From Sorghum bicolor (Eukaryota; Streptophyta; Magnoliopsida; Poales; Poaceae), in assembly GCF_000003195.3 (NCBI RefSeq), contig NC_012870.2, forward strand, positions 33,128,706-33,192,705: a stretch of 64,000 nt of DNA, in the 5' to 3' direction. This document shows positions 23,925-33,406 of the stretch, piece by piece. The position numbers and the translations under genes are program-made. The notes beneath the pieces are model-generated. The model was not told the origin of the DNA and searched no databases. It was given only the letters and a program-made list of their open reading frames with translations. Positions within the stretch are counted from its first letter, which is position 1. The number at the start of each line of letters is the position of its first letter.

Positions 23925-26900
23925 TCAGTCCGCGGCACGATCCTCACCGCCCTCGCCTCCGCCCGAGCTAGCCTCAGGAGGGAGCACCTCAGGCTCGAAA
24001 AGCTTGGCCAACCTTTCCCCAGGAGCCTCCGTGTCGTCGATCAAGGCATGGAGCCTCTCCTCGTTCTCCGCATCAGTCTTGGAGATGTCGGTGACGAAGC
24101 CATGGGACACCACCTCCATGTCGTAGGAGAAGCCCGAGCAGACAACCGCCATCGCCCGCTTCACCATGATGTGGAGGGCGTCCCGCACCCGATCTCGCAG
24201 CGTCGCGCCTATGTAGCACAACTGGTCAACCAGGGCGTCGCCTCGAGCGTCCTCCCTCGACTCATCCACAGGCTCGACCTCCCAAGAGGTCGAGAGATCA
24301 CTTATCGCCGTCCGCACTCGACGGTTCAAAGCAACCTCCGCCTCGAGCTGAGCCTTGGCGTTGCGAGCCTCGGCTTGGGCGGCCAGGAGTTCGTCCTTGA
24401 GCCCTGTAAAAGCCAATATAAAGAAACCTTAGGAAAAACTAAGCACACCTCGGAAAAAGAAATCTGATAGAGGAAACATACCGCGTACGGTCTCCTCGAG
24501 GGCCGTGTTCTCGCCGACTAGCCTGGTGTTGGCCCCCTCGATCTCTTTGTTGGAGCGTGCCAGCTCGGTGTTGGCAACGCGGAGATCCTCGATCGCCTTG
24601 CCAGCCTGAGCAATGGCCCCACTCTTCTCCAGCAATTCTCCCTTCAGACGCTCGACGTCGTTAGAGAGACTGTGGGATCGAGCCCGCTCCGCCTCGAGAT
24701 CTTCGAGGGCCTTCTTCTTGGCTTCCTCTGCGGCGCCCCTGGCGACCTCGCCGTTCACATGCTCCACCTTCATCTTTCGGAAGGACTCTCGGAGAGAGTC
24801 CAGGTCGGATTTAAGGAGGCCCTTCTCCTTGTCCAGATCCGCAATAACGCTCTTGTAGGACAGGGCCTCCTCCCGCGCTCTGGACGCGGCCTCCTCGACC
24901 GTAAGAGCCCGCTCCCGTAGCTGCATCGTCTCCTCCTCCGCCTTCTTCGAGGCCTCTCGGGCCTCAGCCAAGGCAGCCTCCCTCGCCTTCTTCTCCTCCT
25001 CGAGTGCTATGAGATCTTTGTAAGCTTTAAGGAGCTTTTCCTGCAACTCGAGGAGTTGATCCTTGAGGAGGGGGAGCTGCTCCCAACCGCCCCTCGTGGC
25101 GTGTATGAAGCTGGACTTGATGCGGGAGGTCTCTTTCATGTCCTGCGAATCAAGGGTCGGATGGATTAGAATACGGAAACCAGAAAGCACCATGAGGATT
25201 GGAGTTCGAGAAACACTTACGAAATAAGCCGGGCCGAGCCCGTTGTTGATAACGTCCGAGAGGAGCCCCACCACATGCTTCATCCAAAGGCGGAGCTCCT
25301 CGATGTGTTCCCACTTCTCCGCCTCCTTCCGATCGTCGAGGAAGGTGTCGGGCTCAGACGGGTCATGGGAGGCCCGGATACGGATGCGGTCGGGGCACCA
25401 GTGCTCCATCTCCCGGTCAGCCCGCGCCTTAACGCCGCGGATGAGGCCCTCGACGGTCTCGAGGGAGCCCCCATGACGCAGGAACAGGTCGATGAGGCAT
25501 GGGAACCGTCCGTCGTCGTCCACCGTCTTCCAGGTTCCATCCTTGGTCCCCGATGCCCCAATTTCATCCTCCTCGGAAGGAAAGCGGTCCTCCCACGCCC
25601 GACGTTCCCGGAGGAACCCTGGGGCGATCCCGTCCATGCCGTAAATTGTCCTCTTGATATCGGACTCAGGCAGGTGAGCGCCACCACTCCATCCGCTCGC
25701 CCCGGCTCTGCCCGGATCGCGGCAGGTGCACCTGGGAGGAGCCACGCCGGGGTTGGGGGGCCGTACACCGGCAGGTCCTCCTCCGGTGGCACTGGCTGGG
25801 CCGAACCTTGGGGCGGAGGCTCGAGCAGTCCCTCCTCTTGGCCCGCCTGCTGCTGCTGCTGTTGCTGCTGCGGTGGTTGCTGCTGCTGCTGCTGCGGTTG
25901 CTGCTGCGGTTGTTGCTGTTGCTGCTGCCGCTGTTGTTGTTGCTGCTGTTGCTGTGCCTCATGCTCCTGTGGCTGCCGCGCCGCCTCGCGCTCCCGCTGT
26001 TCATCCTCCTCCCTCTTCTTTTTCTGCTCCTCGAGGGTGCGGAGGCCGACGGGCCAGGGAGTTGATCCCACGACGTTGGGGGTCGACGCTTCCTCCTCCA
26101 TAGGGCGAGCGCCCCCAGACGCTTCGTTACCATCGGACGTATCGCTGATGGTGATGGGTTCCCCCTCGACCCCCAATCGAGGGGGCTCGGGGGCTCCCTC
26201 TGACGCTTGCGTCTGGGGCGCCTCATCACGAGTCGGCGGCGACGGAGTAGGCGCGGGACGAGACGGAGCCCTCTCGACGCCGGCTGGAGGTTGGGAGCTG
26301 GAGGAGCCTACGAAACGAAGGGTAAGGGTCAGACGTTATGATAACCGACACAAGAACATCGCAACGCCCAGAAATAAACTACGAACCTGGTTCCCTGGAG
26401 GCGGCACCCGTTTTGAGCCTCTTTGCCATGGATGGTTGGGCCTGCTCAAGGGTCCGCTTTAGCTTGAGAAAAGGTTGGCATATGAGGAAAGGTGGAAGAA
26501 TGGGAAGACAAAAACCGCGACATCAAAAAGGCTTACCCCACAGGGAGAACGGCTCGCCTCCCGCCACCCCGACCAGTGGGCCTCGAGCCACCCCGCGTCA
26601 GGGCTCCAGGCCCCTCGAGGGCAGGCACTGGCCTCGGCGCGTCGGTCCCCGCCTGGCGGGCGCCGGGACTAGCGCTCCTACGGCTGGCATCTCCTTTCTC
26701 AGAGGCCGCGGCGCGACCACGAGTTAGTGGCCCCGACGCCTGGGGCCTAGCCAGACGGCTCTCCCTGGGCACCGGGGGAGGGCGCGGTGCGTCCTGGCCC
26801 GCCTTGGGCGCGGGAGGGGTGTCGGCCCGGGGGCGACGAGATCCGCTTGGACCCTCCTCTGGCGCCTCCGTCCGGGGGGCGTCGACGTCACCTCGAGGCG

Positions 26901-28200
26901 GGCCCTCGAGAATCCGATCTCGGCGCGACGCCATCCCCTTAGAGTCGTCGCTGTCCTCGTCGTCATCGTCATCATTGTTAGGGGATTCCTCCTCAGGCTC
27001 CCCCCTCTGCCTGGATTTGGCTCGACGCACCTCTAATGCTTGGCGGTCGAGGTTCTTCTTCTTCTCCCCCTTCTTTGCAGAGTCCTTGGCAGACTTTAGC
27101 TTTTCGGCAGATTGGCGCCGTTTGTCACGATCGACCTCGTCCTCCTTTACCGGAGGCCTCGAGGACCGGACATCAATCCGACCCTGCCAAAACAAAGGTA
27201 GACTTAGAAAAAAGAGAGGGGAGAAAGGAAACCCAGAATCGAGGCTGCGCGCAAGAAGAAAGCGTACCAGATCGATCGAGCCTGCGTCTGGTCTCATGGG
27301 GAAGCCGTTAACGTGCTCCGGCTGAAAATCACCGGCAATTGCAGCCCTGACTCAGGCCGCGACTTCGTCGTCCGCCGGAGCCTCGTTGGACATCCGACAC
27401 GCCTCGAGGTCCCGAGATGAGACGCCAGGGCCCATCTCGTCCATCCTCAACGGTCGAGACATCAAAGGGAGAACTCTCCGGTGATGGGCGGCCGAGAGGA
27501 CGAGAGCGGCGGTCAAACCCTCCTGGCGAAGCTTCTTCAGGGCGTCGAGGAGGGGGTCCTACCGAGATTGATGAGCTTGGACGACGCCGTATGTCCAGTC
27601 CGCTGGACGCTCCATGATCAGACGGCCCGAGTAGGAAGGCAGGAGGTTGTCATCGTTCCGCAGGTAAAACCACTGGGAGTCCCAGCCGGCGTGGTTGGTC
27701 GATAACCCTACCAGGATGTACTCCCGCGGCCTGTCTGTCTTCCCCGTCTTCTGCACCAGATTGAGGCATCCCGCCCGCACGGGCTTCCTTACGCCCGTGG
27801 TTCCGGTGGGGGCATGGAAAAGCTCGCCCCTGTAGAGGTGGAGCCACAGCTCCCAGTGCGGCATCATCCCCAAGTAGCCCTCACACACGGCGGCGAAGAC
27901 CGCCGCTACGGTGATGGCGTTCGGAGAGAAGTGCTGGAGCTCCACCCCTTAATGGAAGCAGAGGGCCCGCATGAAGCGGCTCGGGGGCTCGCCCAGACCG
28001 TGGTGGTGGAACTTGGCGAACGACACCACGTAGCCCTCGGGCGGCTGAGGCCCCCTGTGACTCGCCGGCGGCGCGATCCACTCTGGCGACGATAGCGAGG
28101 TACGGCGGCGCAGCAGTCCCTCTTTCTCAAGATCTAACAACCGGCGCTCTGTCATCGACGACGGGCGCCAGTCGTCGGCGGCGACGAGTCTTACAGGCAT
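23925..28200 (-). pseudogene. T antisense accessory gene, six exons ('putative gypsy-type transposon' family)
   Basis: Minus-strand gene starting ATG at 28200 (MPVRLVAADDWRPSS). Exon 1 (28200-27268) holds a conserved domain, PPEGYVVSFAKFHHHGLGEP ... CEGYLGMMPHWELWLHLY, that I recognise as the plant 'putative gypsy-type transposon' domain. Introns with GT/AG ends are inferred at 27267-27184, 26536-26442, 26386-26308, 25220-25143 and 24481-24404 (78-95 bases). Exon 2 is acidic then Pro-rich, exon 4 has a long Gln tract, and exon 5 is a long coiled coil that continues into exon 6, ending at the stop at 23925-23927. Nonsense codons lie at 27949-27951, 27559-27561 and 27352-27354; one-base frame changes lie at intron 2 and near 25680. 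The function is unknown. Confidence 0.75.
25847..25960 (-). repeat. Gln-codon (CAG/CAA) repeat tract
   Basis: Impure trinucleotide repeat of CTG/TTG on the plus strand, read as CAG/CAA on the minus strand. It encodes a long polyglutamine stretch with occasional Pro and Arg in exon 4 of the antisense gene. The plus-strand Leu, Ala or Cys repeats are artefacts of this tract. Confidence 0.9.
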
Positions 28201-28332
28201 CTCGGCTGGAGGGATGGTGGATTCACTACAGCTCGAGGAGGCGTGTGCGCGTGAGACGGTGAGAAAGCAAAGGCAACGAGAGAATAAAAGCGAGAAGGCG
28301 GAAGGGAGAGGAACGGTGGCGACGCCACGACG

Positions 28333-28340
28333 TATTTATA
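28333..28340 (-). promoter_or_regulatory. TATA box of the T antisense gene
   Basis: On the minus strand TATAAATA within CCTATAAATACG, 133 bases upstream of the ATG at 28200. Spacing and context suit a plant core promoter. It shares nothing obvious with the LTR promoter of T. Confidence 0.6.
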
Positions 28341-29117
28341 GGCAGCAGTCCGCCAACGGACAGATCCGAGAAATAAGGTAACTCCCTCCCTTAAATGCGC
28401 CACCTAATCGTCCTTTCTCTCCTCACATGCCGGACGCTCCGAATTCCCCGCCGATACAGTGTCGCAACGTCACTTACCTCAAAAGGTGCGCCCAACGGGC
28501 AGAAAGACGAACCGGCACGGCAGCTTCCTTACTTCGTAAGCCAAGGTATGCGCCCACGATAGTCTCGAGAGGTCGATGGCTGGCCCGTCGAAAGGGTTCG
28601 ACAGCCGATCTCGAGCACCAGGAGTCAGGGATCCCCAGCGAGTGGTCGAAAATCGAGGCCCGCCTCGAGGACTCGCTGGCGATGTCCAAGGTAGGGTCGA
28701 GACAGTCGAGAGGAATCCCCCCGAAGGGAGGCATCGAGCCGCTGGACTCTATCAAATGAGACCGGTATCCCCGACCACGTCGACCCTGCTTTATGAGGAC
28801 GCCTCCGGGCTACAGCTGACCCCCTCGAAAGGGGCACAGGTTCTCACTTGGACTACCCGCTAGGAACTCAATCTAGGGTGGAAGACGCTCGCTCTATCGA
28901 GAGTACGTCGAAACCTCCACGCAAGGCAAAGCCGAACAGAACCTTCCACCACGGGTGTTGACAGCATTTCTGCAAATTTGGCAAAATAACCCTCGAAGGA
29001 GTTAAATACTCCCTCGAGGGCTCGGGGGCTACCCCCGCGGGGTCGCTCGCGCGCCCCCGTGGAAGCTCGACCGTAAAAACGAAAGTCTCCACTCGAGCGC
29101 CAGTGCTCGAATGAAGA

Positions 29118-29129
29118 CTCGGGGGCTAC
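29118..29129 (+). other. Polypurine tract of T
   Basis: CTCGGGGGCTAC directly precedes the 3' LTR, where plus-strand DNA synthesis is primed. Confidence 0.8.
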
Positions 29130-30120
29130 TGTCGAGGGTATCAACGAGGGGTACCCTCACCAATGCGTATAACGAGACCATCCGTACACACGCGCGGCCA
29201 TCGACGGCCGCAGCCTCGAAGACGGAAATAGCGTCGAGCGAATCGGTCAGGGCTCGAGCGACAACTGCCGTCGAATACGGAAGCGGGCTCGAGCGAACCG
29301 AGAGGCGTCGAGCGCAAGGACACTGTCCGCCGCCTGACGCGCGCACGAGAGCCAGGGCATTTAATGCACCTGACGCTTCCCCACCTAACACACGGGTCAC
29401 GGGAGGCTTCTGTCCCATCGTTCTTTTTGCAGCCTTCCCACCGAACGACCCAGGGCGTCTCAGGACGCGGGAAACAAGGATGGAACGTCTAATCGGGATC
29501 CCCTCGAGACACCCAAGGTCAGCGCTCCAGATATCGACACCTCGTACGGCGTCCGACCCTTGACTTCACCAGGCTCCTTCCTGGAGACGAGTCGGGCGTC
29601 GACTGACCACGCCGTAACCGCTCCGCCGGATTTGCCGCCGAGCCATATAAGCGTGCATCCGCCGAACCAATCCAAGACGGCGCGCAGAGCAGAATGCAGG
29701 GGCACGCGTGATCATCACCAGGCTATTAAGACGGGACGGCTCGAGGGCATGCCGGTACGGAAACCTCGAGTAGGTCAGCGATCCATGCTGCTATCGACTC
29801 CAATTCCTACGCCTATACATGTACCCTAAGCCCTTCCTTGGAACTATAAGAGGAGGGACTTAGGAATAGAACAGCAGATCACGACACAAGACCACGCTCA
29901 TACGTAGTAAAGCTCCACACTTCATACCATGCTTGTATTCGCTCTTGTACAAGCACTTAGGTGCAAGATAATACAAACTCTCTCCCCCCCGCTGGACGTA
30001 GGGCCTTCTCTTGCCCGAACCAGGATAAATCTCTGTGTCTTCTTGCATCACCATCCGGGAAAGGGAGCACGCATACAAATTTACTCGTTGGTGTGACCCC
30101 CCGGGGGAAAAACACCGACA
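29130..30120 (+). repeat. 3' LTR of T
   Basis: 991-bp copy of the LTR at 15958-16947. The TATA box has changed to TATAAGA (29845-29851). It is followed by the right target duplication ATTAT at 30121-30125. Confidence 0.97.
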
Positions 30121-31241
30121 ATTATGTTTTCTTGGAGAGAATTGAGCGACCATCTCGGTTTCTCTTCAAGATGCATCTTGAACATTGACTCCGACTTACC
30201 TAATTTTGAGAGACACCAGTTCTGGAGAGAGATATCTAGAGATGAGTTTTATAGCCAAGCCCGAACCAGCGACATGGAACACCCCACTCTTAGGATGTTC
30301 CACAAATGGCTCGGGTACAACCTTTTCCATTGTGATGATATTAGAAAAGTAAGAGTAGGAGATTTACAACTTCTATATGCTGCTATAAATAAAGTACCCA
30401 CTTCACCTGTTACACTTTTGGTTTCTCATTGGCTTAGTATACCTAGTCTTCAGGGACATGTCGGTTGTACTTCACTTATCACTCGTCTAGCCCCTAGTCT
30501 TCATTTGCTAGAAAACTCATCATTGGAATTCATAGATGAGTTACGGATTTATCATGGCTATGACACATTTAGACAAGCTCGGATGTTGAAAAAAGAGGGG
30601 AACATAATGTATATGTTATATGATAATAAAGGCAAGATTCAGTTACCTAACCCGAACCTTGGCCTCTATGTTGTTCAAAATTACTTGATTGAGATTGTAG
30701 TGACACCGGTAAACCAGAGAGCTCCACAACGAGTGGCATGACCACCCATCAAGAACGCACCTCGTATGGAGCTGATCCTGGGCCAGAAGATGCAACGCAC
30801 CTGCATTATTGTGACTACAACCCCTGAGTCCTTCGGGACCCATGGGTTCGACATGCTCAACCACAAGAGCCAACACAGGAAACATGGCCGGACAACAAAT
30901 ATCACCAGTGGACAAACCCGCCTTTCCATACAGGCAGGCACTCCGCTGATCCATATGGAGCTTCAGGATCCAGACCCCCGCCCCAATTCGATGCAGAACG
31001 ATACTCCGACGCCTCTTATGCTTTCACGAACGACTACTACCAAGAGGCCAGCGCTTTCTTCACCCGTACCAACAACACCCTCCTCGCCATCCAAGATACG
31101 CAAGCGGAACATAGACGACTCCTGGAACAGCAACAAAAATGGAACTAGGACCACGCTACTGCAGTACAAGAACTGAGACAAGACACCATGACAATGAACG
31201 ACAACATCACCACCATGATGCGATTTTGGAACATTGGGTAA
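30121..31241 (+). pseudogene. Element A extra ORF, 3' part (broken)
   Basis: Continuation of the ORF begun at 15558, after T. The frame starting MFSWRELSDHLGF at 30124 is open to 30741 and contains a compact region rich in Leu and aromatic residues (YNLFHCDDIRKVRVGDLQLL, LVSHWLSIPSLQGHVG). At about 30738 the frame changes by one base. The rest, starting MTTHQERTSYG, has TGA at 30825-30827 in place of an expected CGA and TAG at 31146-31148. It then reads a charged, probably coiled-coil tail with a Met-rich end, finishing TAA at 31239-31241. No transmembrane segment is evident in this half. Function unknown; it sits in the env position of Athila-like elements. Confidence 0.6.
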
Positions 31242-32792
31242 GACCGACAACCACATCCAGCTTGGGGGAGTTCCTCCCCGTTTTATCAAGTAAGTTTTTA
31301 TTTGCACTTCTTATTTATTCTTTTCTATTTTAGTGTTTTGTTTATCTTAAAGAGAAAAAACTTAAGAAAACCCAATAAATATTTTATTGCTTTAAATTAC
31401 TGCATTTTATAAACATGAAAACAAAATAAAAAGAGTGTGCAGATAAGTGTGCTTTATTTTTCCTGCTACAATTAATCTCTAAAAAGAAAAAATAAAAGAC
31501 CAAAAAGATACATGATGGAGATGATGAACAGTTGCTTTGTTTGCTTACTTTCAAGTACCTAGATTTTATATTAGAGTTCTTCCAGGAATTACTAAAAACT
31601 GAAATTTACTATCTATCGGAAACATAAAAGTAAAGTCTAGGTAAGAAAAAGGCATGATACAAAGTTTGAGCTACTATTTATCTTGTTCCTACTACACTAA
31701 GTTGTGGAGATTTATTTTGAAAACTTACAAATCACATGATGAGTTCCTAGCATAACAAAAATTCCTGCCACAGCCATACTTGCTATAACATCTTTTACTA
31801 TATTCACATTGAGTTTGATCGAGCTGTGTAGACCCTTAGGAGCTTTTCATGTGGTTAAATTATGATAATCACTTGCACACATCCATTATACCATCCACCA
31901 CAAATCATTAAAATTGCTAAAAATATTATTACTATTATCACTCACTGTCCCAAGTGTTGTTATTCTCTCTCTCTAAAAAGATTTAATGTAGAAGGGGCAA
32001 GGGTTATGCAAAAATATGCGAGGAAATAAAAAGGGGCAAGTGCTCAGAACCTCGAAAAAGAAAGAAAAAGAGTGAGACGAGAGGTATAAATGGACAAGTG
32101 TCCGGAGTAGAATTAGGGGTACAAAGATGCCCACTTGAGCAGAAAAAATGGACAAGTGTCCGAAAGTAGAATTAGGGGTGTCTACTACCAACCTAAAAAA
32201 AGAGAGATAGCCCATGTTTTCCCAAAGCAAAGATCAAAGAAGAGGAGAGATAGCAATACGAGGAGCAATGAGAAGTAAGTTTTATTATCACTTATACATT
32301 TTTACCATCACTATCATTTACTCCACCACACATGCACATCTTGATTTAATTATACGCTGAGTTCCTTTGGATCCATGGCTCGATTAGACAACATATGTAT
32401 GAGCTGTTTTTCACTCCTATGAGCTCCACTTAAATATTCCATTAGCTATAGGAAAGTGACATTCTGGTAAGGATCCACAAATACTACATATAGAGAGACT
32501 TGAGAGAATCATTGTTGGGAACTCTGAGTTTTATTTTGAAAACTTATGAAAAACTCTAGAACAAAGGTGAAGTATAGATAGGAGGAATAGTGCTTGACTT
32601 AATTATTTTGTCCTTCGATTACTTACGACTTAAGTGCAGGTACTAAGCTCTGTGACACTTCACTATAATTTGGAAGAATTTTTTTGTGAAAGCATGTGTG
32701 CCTGTCAGGAAAGAAAACATCGAAGCAACTCCTGATCCATCTGAGTTTAGCTGTTTGCTCAAGGACGAGCAAAGGGTAAGCTTGGGGGAGTT
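31242..32792 (+). other. 3' non-coding region of element A with hairpins and polypurine tract
   Basis: It starts with an internal G-tract, CCAGCTTGGGGGAG (31257-31270), which pairs with CTCCCC just downstream. Hairpin SL1 lies at 32019-32054, with an outer CGAGG/CCTCG stem and an inner GGGC-AAGT-GCTC. Two SL2 copies of GGACAAGTGTCC lie at 32092-32103 and 32150-32161. SL3, GGGTA/TGCCC, lies at 32117-32132. The polypurine tract AAGCTTGGGGGAG (32778-32790) abuts the 3' LTR. No coding region is seen. Confidence 0.7.
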
Positions 32793-33406
32793 TGTAGACG
32801 GTCCTTAAGTACTAAATTTAACCATCAACTAAACATGGAAACGGATCAATATGCACCAAATATCTAGAATTAGGATTTTTTCTGATTGAATTTCATGAGC
32901 TTTGGTGTTTATCTGTTTCTGCAGGGGGTTATCAGAAAATATGGAGAGAAGGACCACATGTCATGTTTACAACGAGATAATTACGTGCCGCGTAATTTTC
33001 CTTAATCTAGAAGATTATAAAAGCCATGGGAACGAATGAGAGACCGGACGGGCTCGGGGGCAGGGCACCCGCCCTGGCCTCGGGGCCAATCACAGCCAAC
33101 CTCGCGGATTATGCTCCACCGACCTAAAGGATCAAGGAAAACCATGTGATCAATGTCGGTTTGATCCGACGGCCCAAATTCACTTGAAAGGACTATATAA
33201 TCAAGGCCTCTCCACCCCAGGGGGAGAGATGAGAAATCATTATCAGAGGTAGCCATCAAAGTTAGGGTTTAGAACTTCACTCCCACAGAGAATTAGAATT
33301 AGCTACTCCCTAATCCTTCAAGTTTAGAGGATTGATTAGATAGAATTAGAGAAGTAGAGCCTAGCGCTCTAGATTCGGATCTTCGTTAATAAAGATTGGT
33401 ATTATT
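32793..33406 (+). repeat. 3' LTR of element A, first part
   Basis: Starts TGTAGACGG (TGTTGACGG mutated) and matches 8791 onward. Between the GC motifs a segment is missing, leaving one degraded copy. It is cut at 33406 by element D, whose insertion site corresponds to about 9428 in the 5' LTR. The remainder lies outside the window. Confidence 0.9.

Larger units (their letters stand above)
28201..29129 (-). other. Upstream region of the antisense gene and 3' non-coding region of T
   Basis: On the minus strand this is the promoter and leader of the antisense gene. On the plus strand it is the sequence before the 3' LTR. It holds a TATA box at 28333-28340 (minus) and two CTCGGGGGCTAC copies (29021-29032 and 29118-29129). 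No coding region is recognised. Confidence 0.6.
15958..30120 (+). mobile_element. Element T: complete Tat-lineage Ty3/gypsy retrotransposon with antisense gene
   Basis: A 14.2-kb element with 990- and 991-bp LTRs, a tRNA-Arg primer site, gag-pro-RT-RH-second RH-integrase on the plus strand and a multi-exon accessory gene on the minus strand. The dual RNase H and the accessory ORF after pol are hallmarks of the Tat lineage. By eye the LTRs differ at about 18-20 positions (near 2%), so the insertion is recent compared with A, into whose extra ORF it landed. It is much richer in CpG and TCGA than its surroundings. Its genes nonetheless carry stops, so it was either inactivated quickly or moved with help. 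Confidence 0.95.
8791..33406 (+). mobile_element. Element A: Athila-like, no RT/integrase, multiply interrupted
   Basis: The plus-strand element is reconstructed from 8791-11740, 14105-15957 and 30121-33406. Order: 5' LTR, tRNA-Asp-type primer site, gag, one protease, internal promoter-like region, extra ORF, 3' non-coding hairpins, polypurine tract, partial 3' LTR. RT, RNase H and integrase are absent between protease and extra ORF (14602-15557 is non-coding), so A could only move using enzymes from another element. The two LTRs differ by roughly one base in ten over their first 350 bases by eye, so A is old compared with T. It is broken by B', T and D. Confidence 0.8.

Noticed and set aside
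25808..26103. Plus-strand frames giving long Leu, Ala or Cys repeats
   Set aside because: They are shadows of the CAG/CAA tract that encodes polyglutamine in the antisense gene.
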